DNA of 64,000 nucleotides, taken from the NCBI GenBank assembly GCA_002794785.1, contig NBBA01000004.1, positions 2,414,160 to 2,478,159 on the forward strand, in the 5' to 3' direction. This stretch comes from Coniferiporia sulphurascens. Its lineage: Eukaryota; Basidiomycota; Agaricomycetes; Hymenochaetales; Hymenochaetaceae. Shown piece after piece: positions 8,864 to 21,348 of this stretch; within the stretch, counting starts at the first letter, position 1, and every line of letters starts with the position of its first letter. The position numbers and the translations under genes were made by a program. The notes beneath the pieces were generated by a model, which ran no database searches, was not told the DNA's origin, and saw only the letters and a program-made list of their open reading frames with translations.

Positions 8864-11800
8864 TATTCTCCAAGGTAATAAAACCTGTTGCGGTCCTTAT
8901 AAAGCAGCACTCATAGGACAGAAAGAAAAAGAAACTTACTTGAAACAAATGTTTTGTTGCATACAGTGTGTCCAATTAATACACAATCATCTTGTTCTTG
9001 CAAGCACGACATTCAAAGCTTCACTTTTTCGACTGGTAATGTAAGGTCAGGTTTGTTGCTAGTAAGCATTAAGCACTATCGACTCACTAGATTAGCTATT
9101 GCCGTCAGACTGCAAGTGTACATACTGGTTAGATTGAAACATCGAGAAGAATTTCTTATAAACACGTACATATCGCACAGTCACATGTGCCGAGGAAACA
9201 TTGGTAAAGCGGCGATACCATGAGAAATCATGCAATCACGCTGTGTGTGCACCGTCAACATAAAATGATTGAGTTAACAAGTACCAGATCACATACCTCC
9301 ATATCATCGAAGTGTAAACCGCCATGGCCAAACAACTGTCTCATCAGAATTTGCACAGGACAAAAAAAAAAAAAGAGACATACCAAGAAATGGGAAACCC
9401 AGCATACACTCAGCAGCAAATAAGGACCGAAGGCACGAAGAGAAGAAGGGGGGATGGCAGTGGTAAAAGAGAGAGTCAGGGAGGCGTCGGCGAAGTGGGT
9501 GAGCCCAATATGTAGGGCAACCAGACGTGGGAACTAGAGCATGCCATGGTCACCCGCAAATACCCGCAGGTGACGGGTCGACCCGTGTCGCTTAACGCAT
9601 TCCTGGGTGTGTGCCCACCATACTGTCTCTACACCTAGACGACCATGGAGCGCACGTACACCGAACCCGTATGCTACAGGTAACAGGATGACACCCACAT
9701 GGAACACCTTGGTGCGTACACCTGCATGGAGCACTACCTCGCAAATGCCCCCACCCGTATGCAGCAGACGGTGGACGTACACCTGCATGGAACACTGGGG
9801 CTAAGTCACCTATGTATGTGCTGAATACGCAAGTGTCCAACAGCCGGAATGGGGGTGCTGCAAGTCCAAAGTTGCAGCCTACTACCTCAACATTCTTGAC
9901 ACAGGGTAGTGGGGATTCGTGGGGTGAAACATTCTCAGTGGTATGTTTGAAAACCAACCTCACCTTGTGTTCTGCTGACTGATTTTTTCTTGGTTAGCCA
10001 ACCACCCGCGCCGGTGCGCCCACTCCTTTAGAGGACAGCGGGTTCTCGGCAACATGACCTCCAGCTGATACACCTGGGTATCACAATCCCTTCCCCCATA
10101 CGCCTGTGGCCAGTGCAGACTGACGACCGTTCCCCGGACCGAGGCAGCACGTACCGTTCCAATGAAAGGGTCGGTGCTTAACATAAACAAGCAGGTACAA
10201 ACAACAGGCACCTCGTCCAGATGCTGCGTCAACTCGCCAGTTACTACTGCAAGGGGCCGGACTGTCCGTTCACGGTGCGTATCGCACCAAGGACTTGCGC
10301 ACATGGGCAAGGGTGCTATCGGTATCAACGCCTTCTGCGACCGTGGGATCATGAGCAGGCCGGCCGTTGTGGGCTTATTGACTGTCTTGTTGCGTTTCCC
10401 GACGCGAAATCATGTGCGCTCACATTCAAGTTATTTTCTCGATTGCTTTGATTGACGGAATCCCGTTTTGCAGCTGCTTTGTGCAAGTACCACTAGATGT
10501 TGTACTATCTGGTCACGGCCATGTACCCGTGCTTCTTAATCACACTCGACAAGGAATTGGGGCCGACTCCTGTGACTGTACGCGTGAACCAAGCAGTAGA
10601 TGTCATCGAGCAGGCAGGCAAGCCTCACACGATTTCAGGCTTCCAGCGCATCGGACGCCTGTACACTCTACGCCAAATCTGAGTCGGGGTGGATTGGAAG
10701 ATCACATACGAGTAGGGTCCATGGTGGACCGCGAGCCACGAGAAGAGCGTGCCAGTTTGGTGCGGAGTAGACATTCATTTCGAACATGGCGACTGGGTGT
10801 GGGCCTGAGGTGAAGAACATCATTGTGTAACAGGACTTTGGAACGTTCGACCGCCAAAAAGTCGAAGAGTTGATCACGCAAAATGCGCCCCTCCCCTGTC
10901 CCGAGTTCACCTCTGCTAGCCTGCATCTGCATCTACATCTGTGCAGAAGAGGCAAGGGGTTGTTTAATGCTACTACGACTGCCTAAATTCCACTCTAAAG
11001 CCTACTTGGATGTGCGTTCTCCCATTCTACGTCTTTGCCCTTGTGCACAGACCCTTTTTTCTCTCCTCCAAAACCCTCTTCTTGCCCTTGTACCCTCAAG
11101 CTTGTGCGTCCGAGTGTCTGACGTGCATCTGCATCACTGACTGGCTTATCATCGGACCCACCACTTAACAACTGCACCTGTTCCCCGGTCCTTGTTGACG
11201 GTCTCGGCGCGTACGCCTCATGAATGTAACCTACGTACCAGGCGGGCAAAATTTGAGGAATTGTGGAAAATGGGCACTAATCGTCATTCACAGCTGCGGA
11301 CACGTGTACTAGCGACATCATCAGTGTGGGCTCGGGGCCGGGAGTCAGGAAACACAAACAATTGCGGGAAAGGGGTAAAGGACTGGAAGGGCTGTTTGAG
11401 CAGACATTAAAATGGCAAGGGAAGGGAAAAGGCTTTGGCACGACAGATCGTGCGGAGCTCACGACAGGAGTACATTACGTACGCCGCTGTGCTTGAAGGA
11501 TGTGTCATCCTCAAGAAGAACCCCGGAGAAGGAAGACAAAATGGAGCTGTAAACGGCGGGTAGTGTCGTAGCATTGTGTTAACACTTAGGTAGATAACAC
11601 TCTAATTATTGAAGAGTAATCACTTTCTTTTTCGCATTCTTTTTGCGTGAACTTTTGTTTTGTTGTCGTCTTGCTTCGATCTTTTGTGGAAAGTTGCAAT
11701 GGCGAGATCATGGGTGCGGTATTGTGGACGCTGATGGAGCGTGATGATAATTGGGCATGGTTCATGGCGTTTGGTTTTACACTGTTGTACTTAGGTCGCC

Positions 11801-12314
11801 AGAAGACAATCCTTGTGTGTTGTCTATAACCAATTACAATATACCATGATTATTACAATGCCTTATAATACAGTGCAAAAACTTGTGTTTGTGTTGTATG
11901 CGATTAAAATCACGATACAAGCCTTACAACATTCTTACAATGCCTTGTATTGCTGCGTGAGAATTGCAATCAGTATGTAAGTCTTATCAGCTGATTACAT
12001 GCGCTTAGAATGTCGTGTGATCAACTTTATATGCTTACATGTTCTTATGATGTGACGTAATCCTTGTACACCGCATGTAAACCCTAAAACTACTGGGAAG
12101 GGTTTTTTCATTTTTGTGATGTGCACCTTTGGAAGGGGGCCGCATCATGTGTATGTGCTATGCTTGAGATGCCACACCTGCACCCACTGGCGCAGAGGAA
12201 AGGAAGAAGGCAGGCTTTCATGCACACCGTGACACAGTACTCCGGGCAGCTGCACGTGTAAATGGGGAGACACAGCCGCCACTATGTGTACCGGCCTCGT
12301 GAGTTCTTGACACT
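8864..12314. other. Relic zone without an intact gene
   Basis: Short frames occur on both strands. 9540-9800 has imperfect internal repetition (variants of ACACCTGCATGGARCAC). 10150-10700 has plus-strand frames with coding flavour (for example [20 protein letters not shown] near 10556) but no continuous model. 11830-12080 is a low-complexity run built on TTACAATGCCTT variants. I see no tRNA, no complete transposase and no named domain. Confidence 0.4.
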
Positions 12315-12445
12315 GTAGATTATGTTTGCACATAAGATACGCAGACCTTATGCGCACCGTAAATTATGTTTGTCCATAAGACATGCAGACCCTACGCACC
12401 CAAAATTATGTTTGCGCCTAAGGTGTGTAGACCTTATGCGCACAC
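12315..12445. repeat. Three tandem copies of a 43-44-bp unit
   Basis: Units start at 12315, 12359 and 12402. Each contains ATTATGTTTG, then a CATAAG-like and an AGACC core, and ends near GCGCACC. Units differ by a few substitutions and a one-base deletion in the second. The array stops about 16 bp before the outer edge of the large inverted repeat. Confidence 0.8.
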
Positions 12446-12767
12446 CAAAATAAGATAAAGGCGGGATACATCAACAGGAAATCACACTTCGAGGAAGATG
12501 AAGAAGAGATGGTTGATTGGATATATATGAGAATCAACACATTGATAAAAAAAACCGAATACTAGATCATGGACGACGGCCAGAAAACGTGAAAGCACAG
12601 TTCAAATATCGAGAGACCGAGACCGAGAATAACAGACAAAGCGTCGAGGCGGCCGTGTATATACACACCTCATGCAACCAGAAAAGAGAACAGACGCAGC
12701 AGACAGCAGACACAGATAGACACACCGGGAACAAAGAGAAACGCAGTCTGAGATACGAGCCGAGATA

Positions 12768-15700
12768 TCATGTGATAAAATATGGGGTATTTTGGGTATA
12801 TGCCAACCGTCGTGGTCGACGGAGTGGCTGACTGAACGCCATTTGGCCCTCGGAAAAGTAGGAAGTCCCCATGGGGCCAGGCTTCGGACCATCCATCGCA
12901 GCCCTGGTGCGCAACAGGGAGGACGAAATCGGAGCCCCTAGTGTCGAAAAGTAGCCGGTATGCGCCCTACCTTGACGAGCGACATAACTTGTAGCCATTG
13001 TAGGTTGAGACGCCGACGCCATGGTAGGTACGGTCCTACCGGACGATGATAGAAGCGCGCTGCCATGCCTAGAGAAAGCTGGGTATCGGGAGAGTCCGTG
13101 AGACACATCAGAGAGTGAGATGAGAGTGTCCCGCCTGCTAAGAACCGTAGACAGTCGATGCACACTCTTTGCCGTACGCAAGATGAGTGCGGACCCAGGA
13201 TTACCAGAGGGAGGGCGAACTTGTATCGCCGGTCGACAGATACCAGATGAGAGAGAAGCCGTCCCAGCTGATGTTCTAGTCTTTGCCATCGTTGGAAGCG
13301 GTAGACTAGTCTTGATGTTCGAAACAGACCGGGCCAGAGAGCAAGAAGAGAGCCTAGCAGTACGCAGGACAAGAGAAGACTCAGTAGCAGACCGTGGCTG
13401 GGTGTCCTTCAGTGGCTGACGACGACCTTCAGATACAGCATATTCAGGCCCAGTAGGTACATTCGAGGACTTGCTGATTGTCGATAAGACTCTCTTGATG
13501 AACAGCTTCGAGACCTTTGAGGGTGCGGGTGCAGGATCAGGTGTGACTTCGACTTCGATTTCGATCTTGGGAGGTCCAATGATGACAAGACCGGAAGCGA
13601 GTGGAGACGAATCTAATGGTGCGTAAGGCCGAGGACCACTGCGACTCCTAGGCGGTGTTGCAGACAGATGGGGTGCGCGCTTGGAGCACGTCGACATCGC
13701 CCTTGCTAAAACTGGGGAAGACGGCAGTCGCGGCATAAGTCTCAAATCCCTTGCACGCTTGGCTGCACGTTGTACGATCTCCAGGCCGCCTGAGGATCGA
13801 ATAGCATCGAACAGGATCACACGGGCGTCGCGAAGAAAGCTGGCCGCGGTGGGGCGAGCATGAGCGCCGAAGCGCATCTTGCATAACTCCATATAGGCCG
13901 ATGGTCTAGGTTGAGGGAGAACGCCTTTGCAGATGTCCGCTGCGAGGAGAGGAGCAATCTCCTCGAGAGATAGGTCGTCGAATACAGTTCCAATTTTGAA
14001 GCGGCCAATGAAGTCACTCTGATCGTACTCCACTGGATCATGTTTAGCCGATATCGCTGTCGTCGCACTGTAATTTGTTGGCGACTTGTCGAGCTCGATG
14101 CATTTAAATTTCGCCTTGAGGTCGACTTGGTCCATTAACTGAGGGCTGTCAGTGTCGAAACTGAAAGATATCATTGGAATATGAAAACACAGCATATTCA
14201 AAGAACGTACCGGTTGTCGCCGCCATCCCGCAGCGCTTGTAGATCCTCAGCACCCAAGACAGTATTCTCAACTCCACTCGTGTCGGCTATGACACAGGCT
14301 TCACGTCCCACAGACGCCGCGGATGCAGACGCACTCGAGTTGAAAGTAGTGTTGAGTGTCGTGTCGATCGTAGTCGCCGAGTCAAAGTCATCGATAAGGG
14401 ATGGGGCAGATGCCCAGCTCTGATCACTGTCCATTGAAGCGACCTATACGGAGTCAATCATGGTCAGCCACCATAATCTGCAGCGACGACAGAACAACTT
14501 GCCTTGGACTCATGCTTGACATCGGTTGTGGGCTGGCTGACCTGTGCCACAACCATGGATCCTTCGGGCCGTTTAGACGCAGACTCCTTTGCAGCGGTTG
14601 CGAGCGAGGAGCCGGTGACTTGTGTCTGCATATCCAATGCACCGTTGATCGCCGATCTGCCGGAAACCCCCACAATGCTCCTCCTGCGAGCGGCCTTGCC
14701 GTATGTTGCAACTGGGTCAGTTAGGAACCTTGAGCTTCCAGACGAGGGTGAACCCGCCAAGGGTGAACGGACGATAGACGATGGATTGGTATCCAGGCTT
14801 CGTTTGCGCGTGTCTGACGGTGCAACGCGCCTCGGGGTCGACGTTGCCCTTGGTGGAGTCGTAGAATTCAGGGGCCCGGGCTTCGCATGTCTCGTGCGCA
14901 ATAAATTACACCGCAAGTCACGCGAGCCTCCAGGTGATCCCCCGCCTCCGTGCGATTGCGCACTATCGTCTCGAATGACACCGACCACTGCAGAGCGAGC
15001 ATCTGCGATAAATAGCGCCTTGCTCAGCTCCCTGTCGTCTGGTGGTTCCATAGTGAGTGATATGCCGCCGTCGTCCGCCGCCGAAAGAGGGTGCTCGGTT
15101 TCTTCAATGATGGAGTCCTCGTAACTCGTCCTAGTTGTCCGGTCGCCGTGATCTTGCTCAGAGAGAGTTGCGTATTCACTTCCCTGGGTAGCTGCTGTTG
15201 TGATCTCGTTCGTTGCCGCAGGAGAAGATGTCTGTTCGTCGTCCATCGTGTTGACCTTGATGTATTCGACTTTAGCCTCCAGCCCAATGTGCTCTGCGCG
15301 CGATGGTGCCTTCATCTCGTGACTAATGGATGGTTAGGATTCGTTGGACGTAAGGGACGCAAAGAAGCTCACTGAATATCGCTGCCGTTACGGGGCGCTC
15401 TGACGTCTTTCACCACTGCATTTATGCCCTTGAGTTTACTAGCGAGGGAGATCGGTTGCGGGTCGATTGTCGGGGTTGGTGCATTACCGATACCCATCGA
15501 GGCGAGGAATATGGACGGGGTTGAAGTCCAATTGTTCCAATCACTTGCACCCATGGCCTGCTGGGAAGACAGTCAGTATGTGGAACGAACCAGTAAGAGT
15601 AGACGCTTACCTCGGACTCGTCCTCTGCAAAGATCTCTACAGAGGGGAGGATGGCAGTGCTCCCAATCCAGCCAGTGCGCTCATTTGAGGAGCCTTCTGT

Positions 15701-16711
15701 CGCAATACTGTTCGGGTGACTGGAAAGAAGGCCCTTTAACTCTCCCTGCGATGCGTCATCCGTCGATTTGTTGGTACGGGACTCAGTGCAAGTAGACCCA
15801 TCAGCCTCTGCGGTTGGAACTGCCAGAGACTTGGAATTGCTGAGCTCGCAGGATGTGACTATAAGCGCCGGTACCGGGACCCGGCTCTGGATGACATCCA
15901 TTTGAGCGACCTATTCGACAATAAAGTAAGCTTATGCAATACTCGCGAAGGGCACGATGCAATCAATTACCTCGCATTCATCCTCTCCGATTGTCTCAAG
16001 CGTGGGGGGAGCGGACCGACTCAAAAATCGACCAGAGCGTTCCGTAACAAAGCCTTCAGTCGACACCGCAATCAAGTGGCTGGAGAGGCGCCTCTTTGGT
16101 GGCTCCTGCGGAACCGTCAGCTTGTTGGTGCAAGGATCCGTGCGGAGAGTCCTGCCAGCCTCCACGACTGGGACAGTCAGGAATTTGGGGCCCTCCTCTT
16201 CGCTGGCTGGCCGATTCTTCGTGCTCGCAGGAACCAGTAACTTATCGTCCCGCTTGTATGCGTCCGTAATGTCCATTTCGACAGTGTCCTTCCGAATCCC
16301 CTTGTGTGTCGAGCAGATGAAGATAACAATGCTTTCCGTCACGGGTGAACTCGGCCCGAAGACGATACTGGGCGAAGACATCTTCTTGATCCTGTCACGG
16401 GGAGTCTCATAGCTCGTTGGTCCTCGTCCACGCTCGATGTCGACATGCAGGTGACGGGCAGCGTCGCGGCGGAGACGGAGAGGTTTGAGAGTAGGCAGTT
16501 TCTTCTGGCGGCTCTTCTTGACGATGCGATATACTAGCCAGATGATGAGAGCAGAAACTAGGAGGGAGCTGCCGATAGCGAGAGCGGGAGCCAGGATAGG
16601 ATGGACGACAGGGGGTGTCGCAGCACCGGCTATGGCGTCAACAGCAGGAGCGGCTGTGACTATGGAGGCTGGATCGGAGAAAAGGAGCGTGTTTAAAGGA
16701 ATGACAGGCAT
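12768..16711 (-). pseudogene. Copy B of the subtelomeric membrane protein family, disrupted
   Basis: Five exons match copy D: 16711-15971, 15910-15611, 15560-15373, 15322-14211 and 14160-12768. Intron positions and splice sites are conserved. Exons 1 to 3 are open and encode the same short N-terminus, single membrane segment and polar tail. Exon 4 carries an in-frame TGA (14466-14464) where D has CGA, a one-base deletion just after it, and a TAG (14446-14444) where D has CAG. Exon 5 is open but has an extra base near the end, so the last 30 or so codons differ and the shared stop is skipped. D's TATATAAAA box reads TACATAAGA here. A truncated protein of about 0.7 of full length could still be made. 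Confidence 0.8.
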
Positions 16712-16780
16712 TGTGAGATGCGGGGGTGGGCGAGAACTTCGAGGGTCGTTTTGCACTATGAGCAAGTGGTGATAAAGCGA

Positions 16781-16824
16781 CAAGTTCACGAGGAGACCCA
16801 TGCCAGATAGACGGGTCTTATGTA
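16781..16824 (-). promoter_or_regulatory. Core promoter region of copy B
   Basis: The position of D's TATATAAAA is occupied by TACATAAGA (16824-16816). The family 18-mer GGTCTCCTCGTGAACTTG follows at 16798-16781. The TATA element appears weakened. Unlike D, the reading frame upstream is open and in phase with the exon 1 ATG, so an upstream ATG at 16828 could extend the protein by 39 residues. The comparison with D, where that frame shifts, argues against this start. Confidence 0.5.
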
Positions 16825-16842
16825 GCACATCTGTGTCTGAGG

Positions 16843-17544
16843 TCAGGTCAGTCCAGTCCTAAATGTTTTGTTAAGTCGGTGATAGGCCACACGTCGTCCA
16901 CAAATCCGGACCTGGCCGTACACTGTCAGCCCTCGCTTGTCTGGAAATTCGGAAACCTTCGTGTTATTTGGAGTTGGAAATGCCGAACGGAAATCTACCG
17001 ACATCCCGTTGGGGTGGATACAGAGGGTGTGACTAGTCTCGCTGCCCGCGGTTCGATTATAAACGCCAGATTTTTCCCCTTCCGTCGAGACCATGAACAT
17101 TTTCTGGAGCTGTTGTGCATGTCGAAGTATTTCCAGTGGATACAATGCCCTAGGCTCACTGTAACATCAGTTATCGGAAAGTAAACGCACGCAGTTGTCT
17201 ATGAGTACAAATCCTCACCCCAACGGTGCCGCTGCCATGTTGGCGCTCGCAGCAACGCCGCCGTCTTCCTCTCCACAATCCACGTCCACCACTGCTATTT
17301 CAGAGAAGAAGAAAAACAGTAATGAGCTTTTGTGTCAGTCATAGTAGGTTATCGCAGTTATCATTACCGCTAGACTCACCGTGCCACTGGCCACAACATA
17401 GAAAATTTCGCTTAAAGAGTCCGAATGCGGTAAACACAGAACGTTACGTTCCTTGGTCTTGTTTTGTCTGACAACAAATAACTTGAAGCCCTTGTCATTA
17501 ATCTGTGCTGTTAGAGCCTCTGAAATGTCCAAGTATTCGTTCAA
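16843..17544 (-). pseudogene. Coding remnant upstream of copy B, unidentified
   Basis: Two open stretches have coding character: 17544-17380 (contains GFKLFVVRQNKTKERNVL) and 17145-16843 (contains LEILRHAQQLQKMFMVSTEG, ending KTFRTGLT and a stop). Plausible splice signals lie between them (donor GTGAGT at 17379, acceptor AAATAG before 17294, donor GTGAGG after the intervening exon), but the reading phases do not close. A matching, more decayed stretch lies upstream of copy D. It may be a gene that travelled with the family or an older upstream part of it. Confidence 0.4.
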
Positions 17545-17549
17545 ATCAT

Positions 17550-19368
17550 TTTTCTTAGCGTCTCAGGTTCTGAATCTGCGTTCGGGATTTAAATTCCTTC
17601 GTGTTGTGCCTGAACTTACAGTGCGGCGGTTGTGCGGCTTGTTACTTGTGCAGTGCCTCATGTTGGACTTGTCAATACCAGCGTAAGCCCCTCAGCTATT
17701 CCATTCGGATTTTTATGGCTCCCTTATCCTACCGATGTATATCTAACGGATGCACTTTTCGGTTAAGGCTTCAGTGAGGTTCGAGAGACCCCATCAAGAA
17801 AGACATACTGGGAATCACTCCTCCCTATTATTATTTTAGGTCTCTTTTGTCTTATTTCCTCTCAATAAATCCACGGACACTGGTACCGAAAACCAACAGT
17901 AGTTATCTGACCCCACTAACACCCAAGGTTGTTCCGAGCATCGAGTTTATCGTAAAACCCGTGAAGAACGGATTTGGCGTACAAACATACCCTGGCGCAT
18001 GGGCGCTCATCTGGAGAAAAAAAGGTGCAGATGCTGGGTCCTCAATGTACTTGAAGCTAAGAACGAAAATTGGAAGGCTGAAAGGCTTATGGATGTGGCG
18101 CAAACCAAATACACAATATGGAATATACTGTAGATATGTACATGATGATGTACGCCAGACGCAAGGAAGAATAGCATGCGCCACAAAAAGAGCTGGTAGC
18201 TCAAGAGGTCGTTTCGGAAGGAAGACGCGCAGGGAAACCTTGACGTCATGACGAGCATCTGAAGGACAGCCCTTCGAAAATGAACTGGTATTAAAAAGAA
18301 AGTTTCGTCGTGAAAGTAAGTTACGCTTTCCCTTATCCCGGACCCGGACGTTCTAGCTTGAGAAGGGATCATGGTGATACCCCAAAGCTTAGACATTCAG
18401 TCGCTGCGCCTAGCGTTTGGGTAGTCTTGGCATTAACGGACACCCGCACACCTGAGGTCAATCTAGGGCTGAACTCGAGACGTGAAGGGAAGTGCGCTTT
18501 GAGGAATAGCTGTAAGTCATAACATGAAGACAGTTGGGTTAGGGTGGTCCGCAAGAGGTTATGCCAAAGTAGGATGGCCTTGAGGGTCTTGAAACGATCA
18601 TGCTGACACCGTGTATGCCCAACTACTACGGCACAATCTGGTGAGGTTTAATATGATCATGGGACATTGAAGTGGAAATGTGACAGGCAGTGACGGCGGT
18701 CAGCGGCCGAAGCACCAGTGCGTCAGCTTCACGAAGCAGAAAAGAACAGAAGACTCGCCTTTGAACCCTCTTTTCCAGCAGTCTCTCGAAGACTACGGCG
18801 TGAAAACGGAATCAGGACCGAGGATAGAAATCAGTCTACCAGATGTTGCGGCCGCGGAGGGTGTTTAGGTTTAGTAAGTCTTTCAATTTCATATCGGAAG
18901 GCGTTTGCTGTCATCGGATAAGTACGGTGGCACAAGGTAGAAGCTTGAGAAAGTTGTACACGGTGCGCGGGCAACACCGCGAAGGGTCTGTTTTTGGCTT
19001 GCTTCGAAAAGCCGATACGGTGCCGCTGCCGTCAGGATGTTAGTACCAAGTCCGGAACAACCCTGATACCAGGAACCTCGGAGATGAAACTTTAGAATAA
19101 GAGATAAGACGAGATAACACCGCGCCTTTATCTTGACGAGCCAGCTCACTCCACGAAAAAAAAACACGAAACTTGAGAGAGCTTGGGGTTTTTATTTTTT
19201 GCGGTCGCCACGGAAGGGGGTGCGATAAGAGACGTTCTGAAATATTGTAGAGAGTAACAGTAGATCTGTACACGTTTTTAAAAAAAAGGAGAATAAATTC
19301 AAGCAGAAGTCAGTGATAACGCGCGGGCAAGACCGCAGTCGCGAACCGGACATCAGCGGCGAACTTTG
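17550..19368. other. No supportable gene
   Basis: Frames are short or contradictory on the two strands. The longest, on the plus strand at 17847-18251, has no recognisable motif. I see no repeats or RNA genes. Confidence 0.4.
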
Positions 19369-19454
19369 ATTGGCTAACCCCGCGTGAGCTCACTTCTAAT
19401 AACCAGCGCTTAGCATATATTATTACCGTCCCCAACGAATTCAACCCCTATAAA
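19369..19454 (+). promoter_or_regulatory. CCAAT and TATA elements of the small mitochondrial-type gene
   Basis: ATTGG (the CCAAT pentamer on the minus strand) lies at 19369-19373 and TATAAA at 19449-19454. The TATA box is about 105 bp upstream of the ATG at 19554, with a pyrimidine- and AC-rich leader after it, a normal layout for a fungal promoter. Confidence 0.5.
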
Positions 19455-19553
19455 TCCCTCCCCTTCCCACCAAACGCCTCTCAACTTGTCCACGACCACC
19501 ACCGACTCACGACACACGTTCCACGACCCTCCTCACCCATCCAACTCGCAGCA

Positions 19554-19859
19554 ATGCTCCGCCAGCTCGCCGTCAAGACCTCCCCCTCCTCCCTTACTCG
19601 CCAGCAGCTGCACAAACGCGCCTTCCATTCCCCCTTCGCTTTCCTTACGCGCTCTACACCCTCCGCGTCTACCAAAGCCGCAGGCGCGGACGCGCCCACT
19701 GCGTCGACCGCCTCGTACGAAAAGCAAGCAGACACACGCCCCGACCCAGTTGGCCCTGCGGGAGCGCGCACTTACGTGGTGGACGCCCCCAATCCCGCAG
19801 ATGCTCCGTACGCCATCCCCAGCGGCGCGTATCCCGTTGCTGCGCCCTTTGCACACTAA
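19554..19859 (+). CDS. Small protein with a mitochondrial targeting sequence
   Basis: An intronless 101-residue protein. The first 35 residues (MLRQLAVKTSPSSLTRQQLH...) carry Arg and Lys with Ser and hydrophobic residues and almost no acid, a typical mitochondrial presequence. The C-terminal half ends in a Pro/Ala/Tyr motif (APNPADAPYAIPSGAYPVAA). To my recollection this pattern resembles the C-terminus of small conserved mitochondrial proteins of fungi; I cannot name the family. It has its own CCAAT/TATA promoter and strong GC-rich codon use. The next gene, CK1, is convergent and about 1.5 kb away. Confidence 0.7.
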   Translation: MLRQLAVKTSPSSLTRQQLHKRAFHSPFAFLTRSTPSASTKAAGADAPTASTASYEKQADTRPDPVGPAGARTYVVDAPNPADAPYAIPSGAYPVAAPFAH

Positions 19860-21348
19860 GTTTTCCGAAATATGTACGTACGCTTCTTACGTTGCCACCG
19901 CTAAGCGAACAGTGCCAACCTGAAACGCGGTTCTTCCTGTAGCGCTCGCTTCCAAGCCGCCAAGGACTCAACTGAATGATAATTGAAATGCGAGGGACGT
20001 ATTCCAACGAAAGGTTGAGACGTCACCGTTCTTCGCACCTATGCCCGTCGTGCACCTCGTTTTCTCTTCTGACTCTATGCCGTACCTCACTTGTACCACT
20101 ATAATCCTCGCTTCCACCTCCGCATTCCGGCCGCATCATTAGACATTATTTTCGTTTCCATTCCTTATGAGGTTTCCATGCCGCCGACCCCCAAACCAAA
20201 TCGAATAGACTCTTAAAATTCCTGTGTACAAGTATTTACTTTCCCCTTGAAGGCGAAATCCAATGCCCATTTTATATCTTAATTTGAGATCCTTGGTTGA
20301 GTAGACTGCATATGGAGCTGTGTAGATTTGAGTTAATCGGGTCTGAAGGGATCCGCGTCCTCCACAGGTTATACTCAGTTGTAGTCGTCAATCACTCTAC
20401 TTTAGCGTATGAAGCCGAAAGCCCCGGGTCCAGTTCTCGCCAAACGCAAAATGACAGTGCACGCGCGAACCGGATATCCGAAACAATTACTATTCACCAC
20501 GAGCAGTCTATTCGCCCGACCATAGCGGGCGTAACAAGACAAAATAAGATACGCTATATGTGGCCCGGAACGCTTTGGCCTTTGGGGGAATGAGAGACGA
20601 CAGGAAACCTATGAGACACTTGAAGTGGTGTGCGGCAAAGAGAGGTGTCATTAAATTAGACGTCGATCCGAAGCATGGCGCACGGGACTTTGAACCCAGG
20701 GAGGAAGTGCCAGCTCCAAGAAAGAGGGAAGGATTCTCGGCGCTGCAAATGCGCATCGCACCCACTGCCAAAAAAGACCCAATCGTGTAACGCAATGAGG
20801 AGACGTGATGCCAGGAAATGGAGAGGATAAAGAAAACTAAAATACACGCGATGACGGAAACGTCGATACCAATGCAACGATGTGGTGTACGCCAGTGGAA
20901 AGGACTTAAACAGAAATACGGAATGAAAATGGTGTAAATAGGTTGTGCGGTAATAGAGAGCGCGTGGCAAGAATATACGGAAGTGGGGAAAACCGGAAGG
21001 AGAGGATAAAACAGAGAACCGCTGGATAAAAGAATAGAAAAGGGGAAAGATGGTGCGCAATAGCCTAACTAGAGTTGGATTATAGGACGAGGTATGGTCG
21101 GCGTGAATGCAGTGTTCATGGCGATGTTCGTGACATCCTAATGTCGCATTGTGTCGGAGTGGGTCCATAGCCCAGTCGTGGTATGGAAATGAGTGTAACG
21201 TGAAAATGGTTGTTAGAAAATAGAAATGGAGGTGGTAGCCACTGCAGAACAGTCCTGTTAGAATTTTCAAAGACTTGTAAAACATGATAACTCACGACTA
21301 TAGAGCGATTTCGAGCAAATGGCACGAGAGGACAAAATAATTCTGCCC
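19860..21348. other. Intergenic region between convergent genes
   Basis: It contains the 3' flanks of the small mitochondrial-type gene and of casein kinase 1. On the minus strand the part next to CK1 is pyrimidine-rich and gives a long but uninformative frame (21285-20656), which I read as 3' untranslated sequence. Confidence 0.4.

Larger units (their letters stand above)
12461..17525 (-). repeat. Large inverted repeat, left copy (about 5 kb)
   Basis: This block matches the reverse complement of about 56890-62822, apart from an 838-bp insertion in the right copy. The outer edge is sharp: similarity runs through TATCCCGCC and stops at about 12461 here and 62822 there. It contains copy B, its promoter and the coding remnant upstream of it. 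The inner edge fades, with recognisable similarity to about 17525. Confidence 0.85.

Noticed and set aside
14434..14475. A 35-nt intron in copy B that would remove the stop codons
   Set aside because: It has GT and AG ends, but the phase does not close and D reads straight through the same place.
16712..16828. N-terminal extension of copy B from the upstream ATG
   Set aside because: In D the same frame shifts before the shared ATG, and the stretch coincides with the promoter and leader.
20656..21285. 209-codon minus-strand frame after casein kinase 1
   Set aside because: Pyrimidine-rich, no motif, directly downstream of the kinase stop; best read as 3' untranslated sequence.
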